Shown here piece after piece: positions 39,397 through 48,415 of a stretch of 57,553 nucleotides of DNA. The stretch comes from an uncultured beta proteobacterium. GTDB lineage: Bacteria; Pseudomonadota; Gammaproteobacteria; Burkholderiales; Burkholderiaceae. Location: NCBI GenBank assembly GCA_903944725.1, contig CAJASX010000084.1, positions 1 through 57,553 on the forward strand, read 5' to 3'. Position 1 is the first letter of the stretch, and each line of letters starts with the position of its first letter. The translations under genes were made by a program, and so were the position numbers. The notes under the pieces were generated by a model, which had not been told where the DNA came from, searched no databases, and saw only the letters and a list, made by a program, of their open reading frames with translations.

Positions 39397-41334
39397 ATGG
39401 GAAAGATTATTGGCATTGACTTGGGCACAACTAACTCGTGTGTATCGGTGGTAGAAAACAACGCCCCCAAGGTAATTGAAAACGCTGAAGGTGGTCGTAC
39501 TACCCCTTCGATTATTGCTTACACCGAAGACGGTGAAGTATTGGTTGGCGCGCCTGCTAAAAGACAGTCGGTGACCAATCCTAAAAACACTATTTATGCC
39601 GTCAAGCGTTTAATGGGGCGCAAATTTACTGATGCCGAAGTACAAAAAGATATCACCTTGATGCCTTATGAAATTGTCCAGGCCGATAACGGTGATGCTT
39701 GGGTTGAGGCACGCAGCAAAAAAATGGCACCACAACAAGTTTCAGCAGAAATTTTGCGCAAAATGAAAAAGACTGCCGAAGATTATTTGGGCGAGGAAGT
39801 CACTGAAGCAGTTATTACTGTGCCAGCTTATTTTAATGATAGTCAACGTCAAGCCACTAAAGATGCCGGACGAATTGCTGGCCTAGATGTTAAGCGGATT
39901 ATTAACGAACCTACTGCGGCTGCACTAGCGTTCGGCCTCGATAAACAAGATAAGGTAGATCGTAAAATTGCGGTGTATGACCTTGGTGGGGGTACCTTTG
40001 ACGTCTCAATTATTGAAATTGCCAACGTTGATGGCGAAAAACAATTTGAAGTGTTATCAACTAATGGCGATACATTTCTTGGCGGTGAAGATTTTGACCA
40101 ACGTATTATCGATTGGATCATCGCTGAATTTAAGAAAGAGCAGGGCGTTGATTTAAGTAAGGATGTCTTAGCTTTACAGCGCTTAAAAGATGCAGCAGAG
40201 AAGGCCAAGATTGAGCTCTCGTCGGCCCAACAAACTGAAATTAATTTGCCTTATGTGACAGCAGATGCTAGCGGTCCTAAACATTTAAATTTGAAATTAA
40301 CCCGTTCTAAGCTCGAATCTTTAGTCGAGGGTTTAATCGACCGCACTAAAGGGCCATGCGAAATGGCGATTAAAGATGCGGGTGTATCGATTGCCGATAT
40401 CGACGATGTCATTTTAGTTGGCGGCCAGACGCGAATGCCTGCAGTACAAGATAAGGTCAAAGAAATTTTTGGTAAAGAGCCTCGTAAAGACGTTAACCCC
40501 GATGAAGCTGTCGCAGTAGGCGCTGCGATTCAAGGTTCGGTGTTATCGGGCGATCGCAAAGATGTACTCTTGCTCGACGTAACCCCGCTTTCTTTGGGAA
40601 TTGAAACCCTTGGCGGCGTGATGACGAAGATGATTCTGAAAAACACGACTATTCCAACCAAGCATTCACAGGTTTATTCCACTGCTGAAGATAATCAACC
40701 AGCAGTTACCATTAAGTGTTTCCAAGGTGAGCGTGAAATGGCTAGCGCTAATAAATTACTGGGCGAATTTAATTTAGAAGGCATTCCACCTGCGCAACGT
40801 GGTTTGCCACAAATTGAAGTGACCTTTGATATTGATGCCAACGGTATTTTGCATGTCACCGCAAAAGACAAGGCCTCTGGTAAAGAAAATAAAATCACGA
40901 TTAAAGCAAATTCGGGCCTGACTGAAGATGAAATTCAACGCATGGTGAAAGACGCCGAAGCCAATGCAGTAGAAGATAAAAAAATGCTTGAATTGGTAAC
41001 CGCTCGCAATACTGCTGATGCAGTTGCGCACTCCACTAAGAAAACTCTGGAAGAGCATGCAAGCACTTTAGATGCTAGTGAAAAAGAAGCGATTGAAGCC
41101 GCGTTGAAATCTTTAGAAGAAGCAATTAAGGGTAGCGATAAGGCTAACATCGAAGCAAAAACCGAAGCGCTAGGAAAGGCTACCCAAAAGCTCAGCGAAA
41201 AAGTTCAGGCTGCCGAGCAGGCTAAGACTGCAGCAGCTGCAGGTGCAGCTGGTGGTGCAGCCAGCGGTGCTAGTGCTGCTCCAGATGCCGATGTGGTCGA
41301 TGCGGAATTTAAAGAAGTGGATGAAAAGAAATAA
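39397..41334 (+). CDS. dnaK: molecular chaperone DnaK (Hsp70)
   Basis: DnaK is the ATP-driven Hsp70 chaperone. The 645 residues begin with [10 protein letters not shown] (5-14), have [10 protein letters not shown] from 195, [14 protein letters not shown] later in the ATPase domain, the [17 protein letters not shown] linker, and the peptide-binding domain. The tail is an Ala/Gly-rich stretch ending in an acidic EFKEVDEKK. The ATG follows TTTGGAGCAGAT, a good ribosome-binding site. It has its own heat-shock promoter and is separated from dnaJ by a hairpin. Confidence 0.99.
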   Translation: MGKIIGIDLGTTNSCVSVVENNAPKVIENAEGGRTTPSIIAYTEDGEVLVGAPAKRQSVTNPKNTIYAVKRLMGRKFTDAEVQKDITLMPYEIVQADNGDAWVEARSKKMAPQQVSAEILRKMKKTAEDYLGEEVTEAVITVPAYFNDSQRQATKDAGRIAGLDVKRIINEPTAAALAFGLDKQDKVDRKIAVYDLGGGTFDVSIIEIANVDGEKQFEVLSTNGDTFLGGEDFDQRIIDWIIAEFKKEQGVDLSKDVLALQRLKDAAEKAKIELSSAQQTEINLPYVTADASGPKHLNLKLTRSKLESLVEGLIDRTKGPCEMAIKDAGVSIADIDDVILVGGQTRMPAVQDKVKEIFGKEPRKDVNPDEAVAVGAAIQGSVLSGDRKDVLLLDVTPLSLGIETLGGVMTKMILKNTTIPTKHSQVYSTAEDNQPAVTIKCFQGEREMASANKLLGEFNLEGIPPAQRGLPQIEVTFDIDANGILHVTAKDKASGKENKITIKANSGLTEDEIQRMVKDAEANAVEDKKMLELVTARNTADAVAHSTKKTLEEHASTLDASEKEAIEAALKSLEEAIKGSDKANIEAKTEALGKATQKLSEKVQAAEQAKTAAAAGAAGGAASGASAAPDADVVDAEFKEVDEKK

Positions 41335-41361
41335 TTTACTTTAACCTAAAGCTGTTAATTA

Positions 41362-41394
41362 ACAAGTCGGCCTTGCGCCGACTTGTGCCGTTTT
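41362..41394 (+). terminator. hairpin between dnaK and dnaJ (terminator or attenuator)
   Basis: ACAAGTCGGC at 41362-41371 pairs perfectly with GCCGACTTGT at 41377-41386 (ten base pairs, five-base loop). Four T follow after GCCG, at 41391-41394. The stem is strong but the T run is short and displaced, so partial termination or 3'-end protection of the dnaK message is more likely than a full stop. Confidence 0.6.
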
Positions 41395-41417
41395 AATGAA
41401 GTTGAAAGGAAGAGCCT

Positions 41418-42557
41418 GTGGCGATTAGTAAACGCGATTATTACGATGTGCTTGGCATCGCCAGAAGCGCGAGCGAAGAGGAAATAAAAAAAGCCTATCG
41501 CAAGCTAGCAATGAAGCACCATCCTGATCGCAACCCAGATAATAAGGGCTCTGAAACCAAATTTAAAGAAGCTAAAGAAGCCTATGAAGTATTAACTGAC
41601 CCGCAAAAACGGGGCGCTTATGATCAATATGGCCATGCTGGAATTGATCCCAGTATGGGTGGAATGGGCGGTTTTAGCGGTGGCGCAGCGGGTGGTTTTG
41701 CCGATGCTTTTGGCGATATCTTTGGCGATATCTTCGGCCAGTCTGGCGGACGTAATTCAGGGGGGCCACAGGTCTACAAAGGCTCTGATTTACGTTACAA
41801 CATGGAGATTTCTTTAGAGCAAGCTGCCGAAGGATATTCAACCCAAATTCGCGTGCCGAGCTGGAGTGATTGCAAGCATTGCAAAGGTAGCGGAGCTGAG
41901 CCAGGTACAAAGGTAGAAGATTGTCCCACTTGCGATGGCCGTGGCCAAGTCAGGGTTTCGCAAGGTTTTTTCTCGATGCAACAAACTTGCCCAAAATGTC
42001 GCGGCACGGGTAAATACACCCCCAAGCCGTGCAAACAGTGTCAAGGTAGTGGCAAAATTAAAGAACAAAAAACCCTAGAAATCAAAATTCCCGCGGGAAT
42101 TGATGATGGCATGCGTGTTCGCTCAGTAGGTAATGGTGAGCCAGGTATTAATGGTGGCCCAGCTGGAGATTTATACGTTGAAGTGCGTGTTAAGTCGCAC
42201 CCTGTTTTTGAGCGCGACGGCAGCGATTTACATGTTCAGATGCCAATTTCCTATGCGGCTGCCACACTTGGTGGCTCCATTGAAGTGCCAACCTTGTCGG
42301 GGCGAGTTGAGTTTCCGGTTCCAGAAGGAACGCAAACTGGCAAGACCTTCCGTTTACGCAATAAGGGTATGAAGGCCCTAAGATCGGCAGTACTAGGCGA
42401 TCTTTATGTTCATGTGATTGTAGAAACGCCGGTGAAGTTATCTGAAGAGCAGAAAAAATTATTGCGTCAATTTGATGAAAACTTAAAACAAGGCGGCGAA
42501 AAACATAGTCCACACCAAAACGGCTGGGTTGACCGAGTACGCAGTTTTTTTAGCTAA
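41418..42557 (+). CDS. dnaJ: molecular chaperone DnaJ (Hsp40)
   Basis: DnaJ delivers substrates to DnaK and stimulates its ATPase. The 379 residues have the J domain with HPD at 35-37, a Gly/Phe-rich region (about 75-120) containing a short FGDI repeat, and four zinc-binding CxxCxGxG motifs at 152-159, 169-176, 191-198 and 205-212. The C-terminal substrate domains follow. It starts with GTG at 41418, preceded by a good AAAGGAAGAG ribosome-binding site. The 3' end overlaps panB by eight bases. Confidence 0.98.
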   Translation: MAISKRDYYDVLGIARSASEEEIKKAYRKLAMKHHPDRNPDNKGSETKFKEAKEAYEVLTDPQKRGAYDQYGHAGIDPSMGGMGGFSGGAAGGFADAFGDIFGDIFGQSGGRNSGGPQVYKGSDLRYNMEISLEQAAEGYSTQIRVPSWSDCKHCKGSGAEPGTKVEDCPTCDGRGQVRVSQGFFSMQQTCPKCRGTGKYTPKPCKQCQGSGKIKEQKTLEIKIPAGIDDGMRVRSVGNGEPGINGGPAGDLYVEVRVKSHPVFERDGSDLHVQMPISYAAATLGGSIEVPTLSGRVEFPVPEGTQTGKTFRLRNKGMKALRSAVLGDLYVHVIVETPVKLSEEQKKLLRQFDENLKQGGEKHSPHQNGWVDRVRSFFS

Positions 42558-43362
42558 AGCCGTGTTGATCAGCAGGAAAGGTTCCTGCCTTCACTTCTTT
42601 AATAAAGGCTTTGACGGCAGCTTCGATTGAGGGCTCTCCGAGCAGAAAGTTTTTGACAAACTTGGCTGGTTTGCCAGGGCTCATTCCTAGCATGTCGGGT
42701 AAGACCAGAACTTGTCCTGAGCAATCGACCCCTGCACCAATGCCGATAGTTGGAATCGGAATTTCTGCAGTAATTCGTTTTCCTAAGGCAGATGGAATTG
42801 CTTCAAGCACTAGCATTTGTGCGCCAGCTGCGGCACATGCTTTAGCTTCGGCGACCATTGCGCTAGCAGCATCGGGTACCTTGCCTTGTACTTTATACCC
42901 CCCAAGGATATGAACAGATTGGGGTAATAAGCCTAAGTGAGCACAAATCGGCACGCCGCGATCGACTAAAAATTGGATGGTTTGAATTTGCCATCGCCCA
43001 CCTTCAAGTTTCACCATGTTAGCACCTGCCCGCATTAATTCGGCTGCCGATTCGAGGGCTTGAAGGGGCTCGCCATAACTTGCAAAAGGAAGGTCGGCAA
43101 TTAAGTAAGCATGGGTATTAGCGCGATTAACGCAGGCCGTGTGATATGCCATTTGAGCAACTGTTACCGGAGTTGTGCTGGTGTGCCCTTGCACTACATT
43201 ACCTAAAGAGTCACCAACTAAAATCACATCAACACCTGCACGGTCTACCAACGCAGCCGCAGTAGCATCATAAGCGGTGAGCATGGTAATCTTCTCGCCT
43301 TTTTCATACATGGCAAGCAGTGTATTGATGGTAATTGGCATGACGCCGTCTGAGTAACTCAC
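42550..43362 (-). CDS. panB: 3-methyl-2-oxobutanoate hydroxymethyltransferase
   Basis: PanB makes ketopantoate from alpha-ketoisovalerate and methylene-tetrahydrofolate in the pantothenate pathway. The 270 residues contain MLTAYDA at 27-33, the metal ligand D51 in VGDSLGN, D90 and the catalytic E187 in VLEAIPS. I chose the GTG at 43362 because the resulting MSY start aligns with the MTY start of Burkholderia homologues; an ATG at 43341 is the alternative. It follows folK by 18 bases and converges on dnaJ. panC is not adjacent. Confidence 0.95.
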   Translation of the reverse strand: MSYSDGVMPITINTLLAMYEKGEKITMLTAYDATAAALVDRAGVDVILVGDSLGNVVQGHTSTTPVTVAQMAYHTACVNRANTHAYLIADLPFASYGEPLQALESAAELMRAGANMVKLEGGRWQIQTIQFLVDRGVPICAHLGLLPQSVHILGGYKVQGKVPDAASAMVAEAKACAAAGAQMLVLEAIPSALGKRITAEIPIPTIGIGAGVDCSGQVLVLPDMLGMSPGKPAKFVKNFLLGEPSIEAAVKAFIKEVKAGTFPADQHGFS

Positions 43363-43380
43363 AGGGGTGAGTGTAATGAA

Positions 43381-43932
43381 TTAATGCGTACTTGGGCGCG
43401 AATTTGGGTTGGTAGTGGGGTTATTGCTTATTTTTGCATCGCAGGTGCAGTTTCTACAAGGTAGTTTATCAATGCGTTGGTGTGCTACTTGCGGTAAAAA
43501 GGCTTTAAGAATGCCAAATTCGGGTAAAAATAATTCAGGGCAAATTTCGAGTAGGGGCAACAACACAAATGAGCGCTCAGTAATACGTGGGTGAGGTAAA
43601 GTAAGTTCCATATCATTTTGAGAGCAACCATCGTAAATCAAAATATCTAAATCAAGGGTGCGGGGTGCATTTTCGTACGGCCGCTCTCGGCCAAATTGTT
43701 GCTCAATCGCCTGGCAAACATACAATAAACCATAAGGGTGTAATTCAGTTTGAATTTCAACCACGGCGTTAATGTAATCATTTCCAAGGGCGTCGACTGG
43801 TGCGCTTTGGTAATAACAACTCTTGTTCACAATATGTAATTCATTGCGTAAAGCAAGGCAAACGATGGCATCGGTGATAATCTGACGCGTATCCCCAAGG
43901 TTGCCACCAAATCCAATAAAAGCACGCGCCAT
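43381..43932 (-). CDS. folK: 2-amino-4-hydroxy-6-hydroxymethyldihydropteridine pyrophosphokinase
   Basis: FolK (HPPK) pyrophosphorylates the pterin in folate synthesis. From the ATG at 43932 the protein has 183 residues, with FIGFGGNLGD at 5-14, and GRERPYENAPRTLDLDIL at 81-98 holding the magnesium ligands D95 and D97. It is about 20 residues longer than usual; the extra C-terminal tail contains three close cysteines (C159, C162, C164) and is then rich in Asn, Pro and Ser. An upstream TTG at 43944 is less likely. It is followed by panB and faces the divergent tcuA-like gene. Confidence 0.94.
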   Translation of the reverse strand: MARAFIGFGGNLGDTRQIITDAIVCLALRNELHIVNKSCYYQSAPVDALGNDYINAVVEIQTELHPYGLLYVCQAIEQQFGRERPYENAPRTLDLDILIYDGCSQNDMELTLPHPRITERSFVLLPLLEICPELFLPEFGILKAFLPQVAHQRIDKLPCRNCTCDAKISNNPTTNPNSRPSTH

Positions 43933-44013
43933 TAAATGCCCCAATTCAAGTTAGGACTACTTTACTGAAAAAAAAGAAAGTTTGCTGGCTACATACATAA
44001 GTGCGATTCTGAT

Positions 44014-44057
44014 AGAGAAGGGCGCAGGTAAATGAATTACGCCATAATAACTTCTCT
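44014..44057. repeat. spaced inverted repeat upstream of tcuA
   Basis: AGAGAAG at 44014-44020 and CTTCTCT at 44051-44057 are perfect inverse copies 30 bases apart, with a smaller GGCG/CGCC pair inside. They lie in the 162-base gap between divergent folK and tcuA. This could be an operator or chance; there is no direct evidence of function. Confidence 0.3.
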
Positions 44058-44094
44058 TTAGTAATGGTTTGAAACCCTTTTATGAACTTTATAG

Positions 44095-45486
44095 ATGGTT
44101 GATATTCTAGTAATTGGTGGTGGTAATGCAGCCCTCTGCGCTGCACTCATGGCGCGTGAAGCAGGCGCCTCGGTTTGTTTATTAGAGTCAGCCCCATTCG
44201 AATGGCGCGGGGGAAATTCTACCCACACACGAAATATTCGTTGTATGCACGATGAGCCGCAAGATGTTTTATTGGAGATTTATTCAGCAGAAGAGTATTG
44301 GCAAGATCTATTGAAGGTGACTGGTGGCATTACTGATGAGAAACTCGCTAAAATAGCGATTCAGGAATCTAGTACTTGCCGCACATGGATGCGTAAATAT
44401 GGCGTACATTTTCAGCCCCCGCTATCGGGGACTTTACATTTATCTCGCACCAACGCTTTTTTTATGGGCGGAGGTAAGGCTTTAGTCAATGCATACTACC
44501 GAAGCGCTGAAAAATCAGGTGTGAAAATTTGTTACAACGCACCGGTAAAGTCGATTGAGTTAGAGGACCAGCAATTTAGTGCAGCTATTCTTGAAAATGG
44601 TGAGCGTATTACAGCCAAAGCTTGTGTATTAGCTGCTGGTGGTTTTGAATCAAATCTTGAATGGCAAAGAGAAGCTTGGGGTATTGATGAGCAGGGTAAA
44701 AGCCCAGCAGATAACTTTTTAATTCGCGGCACGACCTTTAATCAGGGCGTCTTATTAAAAAATATGATCGAAGCTGGGGCTGATTCAGTTGGCGATCCTA
44801 CGCAAGCCCATATGGCCGCCATTGATGCTCGTGCACCCTTATATAACGGCGGTATTTGTACTCGTATCGATTGTGTCTCACTTGGTATCGTAGTGAATGA
44901 GAACGCTCAACGTTTTTATGATGAGGGCGAAGATTTTTGGCCTAAGCGTTACGCAATTTGGGGTCGCTTAGTGGCGCAACAGCCCAATCAAATTGCATAT
45001 TCTATTATTGATTCAAAATCGATTGGCCACTTTATGCCGCCTGTATTTGAGGGCACAACTGCCGATAACATCACTGATATCGCAGTACAGCTAAAACTCG
45101 ATCCACTGGTATTAAATCAAACTATAAATAATTTTAATGCTGCTTGTCGTTCTGGAACTTTTGACCACACCACTTTGGATGATTGCCGTACTGAGGGACT
45201 TGCTCCAGCTAAAACCCATTGGGCAACCCAGATTAGTGTGCCCCCTTTTTATGCTTACCCACTTAGACCTGGTGTCACATTTACTTACCTTAGTTTAAAA
45301 ACTGATGAAACTACGGCAGTGCAATTTAATGGCCAGCCCAGCCATAATTTATTTGTAGCGGGCGAGATGATGGCAGGAAATGTATTGGGCAAAGGTTATA
45401 CAGCAGGAATAGGGATGGCGATCGGCACGGCATTTGGGCGCATTGCAGGTAAAAACGCAGCAATGGCGGCTCTTAATCCGACTTAA
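44095..45486 (+). CDS. tcuA: FAD-dependent tricarballylate dehydrogenase (TcuA-like)
   Basis: This is a 463-residue flavoprotein of the succinate dehydrogenase/fumarate reductase FAD-subunit type. It has the FAD-binding VIGGGNAALCAALMARE at 6-22, the HTRNIRCMHD segment typical of TcuA, a middle substrate-capping domain and a C-terminal VAGEMMAGNVLGKGYTAG FAD motif. TcuA oxidises tricarballylate to cis-aconitate and normally passes electrons to the iron-sulfur membrane protein TcuB. No tcuB, tcuC or LysR-type tcuR lies next to it; both neighbours are on the other strand. The ATG lacks a clear ribosome-binding site. Tricarballylate is the best guess for the substrate, not certain. Confidence 0.85.
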   Translation: MVDILVIGGGNAALCAALMAREAGASVCLLESAPFEWRGGNSTHTRNIRCMHDEPQDVLLEIYSAEEYWQDLLKVTGGITDEKLAKIAIQESSTCRTWMRKYGVHFQPPLSGTLHLSRTNAFFMGGGKALVNAYYRSAEKSGVKICYNAPVKSIELEDQQFSAAILENGERITAKACVLAAGGFESNLEWQREAWGIDEQGKSPADNFLIRGTTFNQGVLLKNMIEAGADSVGDPTQAHMAAIDARAPLYNGGICTRIDCVSLGIVVNENAQRFYDEGEDFWPKRYAIWGRLVAQQPNQIAYSIIDSKSIGHFMPPVFEGTTADNITDIAVQLKLDPLVLNQTINNFNAACRSGTFDHTTLDDCRTEGLAPAKTHWATQISVPPFYAYPLRPGVTFTYLSLKTDETTAVQFNGQPSHNLFVAGEMMAGNVLGKGYTAGIGMAIGTAFGRIAGKNAAMAALNPT

Positions 45487-45523
45487 AACAGGATTAAAAG
45501 GGAGCAGATAAAGATTGAATTGA

Positions 45524-46939
45524 CTAGGTTTTTAAGAATTCAGCACTCGGTGAGGATGCGCCTTTAGATTTGTGCCGCCGCCGTTTGCTAACTAATTTTG
45601 TCGCATTACCATTTTTTATATCTTCTGCTTTAGCCAAGACAATAAGTTCTTCTCGGGCACTAAGGTCGGCATCAATAAATTGTGTCCACCAAAAACCTAA
45701 TGAACTAGGTAATTCACCTGTACTGCACCGCAACAACATAAAGTCATAGCCTGCTCGAAAGCGGGGTGATTCAATTAGCCGATGGGGGAAGCGGCCCAGG
45801 CGTTTTTCAAAGCGGGGTTGCATAGTCCAAATTTCGCGCATATCTGCTTCAAAGCGTCGTTGAATAGTGATCCCACTATTTTGGCTGGTAATTGTGTCAT
45901 CCATCGCAGCGTGCAGGGCAGGTACATTAGCCATGCCGCCAGCCAAATTACGTCGCCAGTTTTGGGTTAAATCGGGCCATAGCAAACTAGCAAACAGAAA
46001 GCCAGCCGAGACGCCTTTACCCGCCTGAATACGCTCATCGGTATTTGACAGCGAGAGCTTAATAAACTCGGTGCCAGTACCGCTAGCAGAGTCACCATCT
46101 AAGGCCTTGTCGAGCAGTGGCAGTATGCCATGATGCAGCCCAGCTGCTCGCAGACCTTCAATTGCAGGCCACGAGTGACCTGACATTAGCAGCTTAAGGA
46201 TTTCATCAAAGAGGCGTGCGCTTGGCACGTCATGAATTAAGTCAGCTAAATCGGCAATTGGCGCACGGGTCTCAGGATCAAGCGTAAAGCCGGTTTTAGC
46301 GGCAAAACGAATCGCTCTTAGCATCCTAATCGGATCTTCTCGGTAGCGCTTGCTCGGCTGACCAATCATCCGCAGCGTCTTTTTTTGCATATCATGCATA
46401 CCGCCGTGATAATCAAACACAGTTTCAGAGGCGGGGTCGTAATACATTGCATTAATACTGAAGTCGCGGCGCTCGGCATCTTCTGCCTGTGTACCCCAGA
46501 CATTGTCGCGTAAGATTCGACCACTTTCCGCGAGATGTTCTCCCTCATGGTCTAGCATCGCCCGAAAAGTTGAAACCTCAATAATTTCAGGGCGCTCTTT
46601 ACCAAAAAAAGTGACATGCACAATTTGAAAGCGCCGACCAATCAGGCGAGATTTACGAAATAATTTTTGGACTTCTTCAGGGGTAGCATTGGTAGCAACA
46701 TCAAAATCTTTTGGGCTAATGCCCAACACTAAGTCACGTACTGCACCGCCCACGATAAATGCAGAGAACCCAGCTTGTTGCAAAACATGGGTAACTTTAA
46801 CAGCATTTTTTGATAATAAATGGGGATCAATGCGATGGGTTTTTTTGCTAATGCGTTGGGGAGTATTAGCACTTTTAGCACTAGTGACTTTAGGTTTTTG
46901 CTGGCGTTTAATCAGCCCTTTAATAAACTTAGTAATCAA
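45524..46939 (-). CDS. pcnB: poly(A) polymerase I
   Basis: PcnB adds 3' poly(A) tails that promote RNA decay. The 471 residues have a basic N-terminus, the nucleotidyltransferase motif GGAVRD at 64-69 with D78 and D80 in KDFDVAT, RRDFSINAMYYDP, and the YREDPIRMLRAIRFAAK segment, ending in a basic tail (KRRRHKSKG). The tRNA CCA-adding enzyme is related, but the length and tail favour PcnB. No ATG occurs before residue 128; I place the start at the TTG at 46939, which overlaps the stop of the HAD gene. An ATT one codon later is an alternative (E. coli pcnB uses AUU). Confidence 0.92.
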   Translation of the reverse strand: MITKFIKGLIKRQQKPKVTSAKSANTPQRISKKTHRIDPHLLSKNAVKVTHVLQQAGFSAFIVGGAVRDLVLGISPKDFDVATNATPEEVQKLFRKSRLIGRRFQIVHVTFFGKERPEIIEVSTFRAMLDHEGEHLAESGRILRDNVWGTQAEDAERRDFSINAMYYDPASETVFDYHGGMHDMQKKTLRMIGQPSKRYREDPIRMLRAIRFAAKTGFTLDPETRAPIADLADLIHDVPSARLFDEILKLLMSGHSWPAIEGLRAAGLHHGILPLLDKALDGDSASGTGTEFIKLSLSNTDERIQAGKGVSAGFLFASLLWPDLTQNWRRNLAGGMANVPALHAAMDDTITSQNSGITIQRRFEADMREIWTMQPRFEKRLGRFPHRLIESPRFRAGYDFMLLRCSTGELPSSLGFWWTQFIDADLSAREELIVLAKAEDIKNGNATKLVSKRRRHKSKGASSPSAEFLKT

Positions 46940-47616
46940 TTAAAAAGCTCGAGAATCGGCCAGCCCCTTTTTTGGGCCTCGGCCCGTAAAAGTAGATCTG
47001 GATTAGTGGCGATTGGATCAGTCACTTTTTCAAGCAAAGGTAAGTCGTTGAGTGAATCGGAATAAAAATAGCTGCGAGGTAGTTCGGCTAATGACAGCCC
47101 TAAGCTACTTAACCATGCTTCAACTCGGTGAATTTTTCCCGCTCGAAAACTAGGTATGCCTTTAACCGCGCCAGTGAAATTAGCTTCGGGCATATCGCCT
47201 ACTGTGGCAGGTTCAGTCGCCACTAAATGAGTAATGCCAAAACTTTCAACTATTGGTCGCGTGACAAAACTATTCGTAGCCGTTACTACACAACATAAAT
47301 CTCCAGCGTCGAGATGGCGTTTTACTAAATCAATTGCTTGAGAGTGTACTTTGCCAGTAATTACTTCGGTCATAAAGATCTCATGCCAAGCTTTTAATTG
47401 GGGGCGCGAATGCTCAGAAAGCGGCTTTAGGGCAAAACTTAAAAATGCATCAATATCGAGTTTGCCTTCTTTATAGTCACTATAAAACTGTTCATTTTTT
47501 TGGGCAAATACTGCGCCATCAACCACCCCAAGGCGCACTAAAAATTGGCCCCATTCGTAGTCGCTATCGAAGTGCAACAGAGTGTGATCTAAATCAAATA
47601 ATGCTAAGGTTGTCAT
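46936..47616 (-). CDS. HAD-family phosphatase (HAD-IB, SerB-like)
   Basis: This 226-residue haloacid dehalogenase-type hydrolase has motif I FDLDHT at 7-12 (nucleophile D8, acid D10), motif II around T112 (VVTATN), K161 in motif III and SDSLND at 186-191 (motif IV). The form DLDHTLL and the helical cap place it in subfamily IB with phosphoserine phosphatase. Relatives in betaproteobacteria have been annotated as histidinol-phosphatase, but the substrate cannot be read from the sequence. Its ATG overlaps the hda stop and its stop overlaps the pcnB start, so it is tightly coupled to both. Confidence 0.9.
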   Translation of the reverse strand: MTTLALFDLDHTLLHFDSDYEWGQFLVRLGVVDGAVFAQKNEQFYSDYKEGKLDIDAFLSFALKPLSEHSRPQLKAWHEIFMTEVITGKVHSQAIDLVKRHLDAGDLCCVVTATNSFVTRPIVESFGITHLVATEPATVGDMPEANFTGAVKGIPSFRAGKIHRVEAWLSSLGLSLAELPRSYFYSDSLNDLPLLEKVTDPIATNPDLLLRAEAQKRGWPILELFN

Positions 47617-48410
47617 CCAGCGTTACCATGATTAGAGTTACTCATCGAGTTAGGTGAGATTTGTAGTAATTCACGCACTAGCGGCAAGGTAACTGCCCGC
47701 TTCATTTCTAGAGAATACGCATCGAGCGCATCTAATAGCGCCATTAAGTTTGGCATATCACGATAAAAGCGCTGCAGTAACCAAGGCAGTACTTCTGGCG
47801 ATAAATTTAAACCTCGCTCAGCTGCCGCTTGTTGTAATGCCTGCATTTTCTCATCATCGTTTAGGGGTTGCACTTCAAATACTAAACCCCAAGCTAAGCG
47901 AGTACGCAAATCTTCACGTAATTGCAAGTCTACAGGGGCACTATTGCCAGCCATAAAAATAAATAAGTTATGACTACCATGAACGAGATTTAAAATACGA
48001 AAGAGTGCTGCAGATAAACGTTCGTCAAGCTGATCAACATCATCAACCGTAATAATAGCGGCTTGAGTTTGGGTCAGTAAATGCGGCAACTTTTCTTCTA
48101 GGCTAATCCACGAAACTGGTTCGCTTGCTTGCAGGGCGAAGTGTTGCAACTCGAGTTGATGGGCGGCATGATTTAAGGCGCCCAGTAAATGCGTGCGACC
48201 CGAGCCATTTGCACCCCACCAGTAAAGCCAGCGGTGATTGAGCGCGTGAAGCGAATTGCTTAAATGATGCTGCTTCCAATCGGAAACTAGTGATTGTAGA
48301 TGAGCCAGTAAAGCTTGATTACCTGTCGCTAAAAAATTACTTAGAGTTGCCTGTTGAGGCTGGCTAAGGTCAAGCGCAAATTGTTTCGGTAGCGCTGGAT
48401 TTGGCATCAT
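47613..48410 (-). CDS. hda: DnaA regulatory inactivator Hda
   Basis: Hda stimulates hydrolysis of DnaA-bound ATP while held on the DNA by the beta sliding clamp, limiting re-initiation. From the ATG at 48410 it has 265 residues. Near the N-terminus is a clamp-binding sequence, QFALDL at 10-15. The AAA+ Walker A region GANGSGRT (66-73) has Arg in place of Lys, as in other Hda proteins, and VDDVDQLDE is Walker B. A GTG immediately upstream (48413) and an ATG one codon downstream (48407) are alternative starts. It follows perM by a few bases and overlaps the HAD gene. Confidence 0.94.
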   Translation of the reverse strand: MMPNPALPKQFALDLSQPQQATLSNFLATGNQALLAHLQSLVSDWKQHHLSNSLHALNHRWLYWWGANGSGRTHLLGALNHAAHQLELQHFALQASEPVSWISLEEKLPHLLTQTQAAIITVDDVDQLDERLSAALFRILNLVHGSHNLFIFMAGNSAPVDLQLREDLRTRLAWGLVFEVQPLNDDEKMQALQQAAAERGLNLSPEVLPWLLQRFYRDMPNLMALLDALDAYSLEMKRAVTLPLVRELLQISPNSMSNSNHGNAG

Positions 48411-48415
48411 CACGA

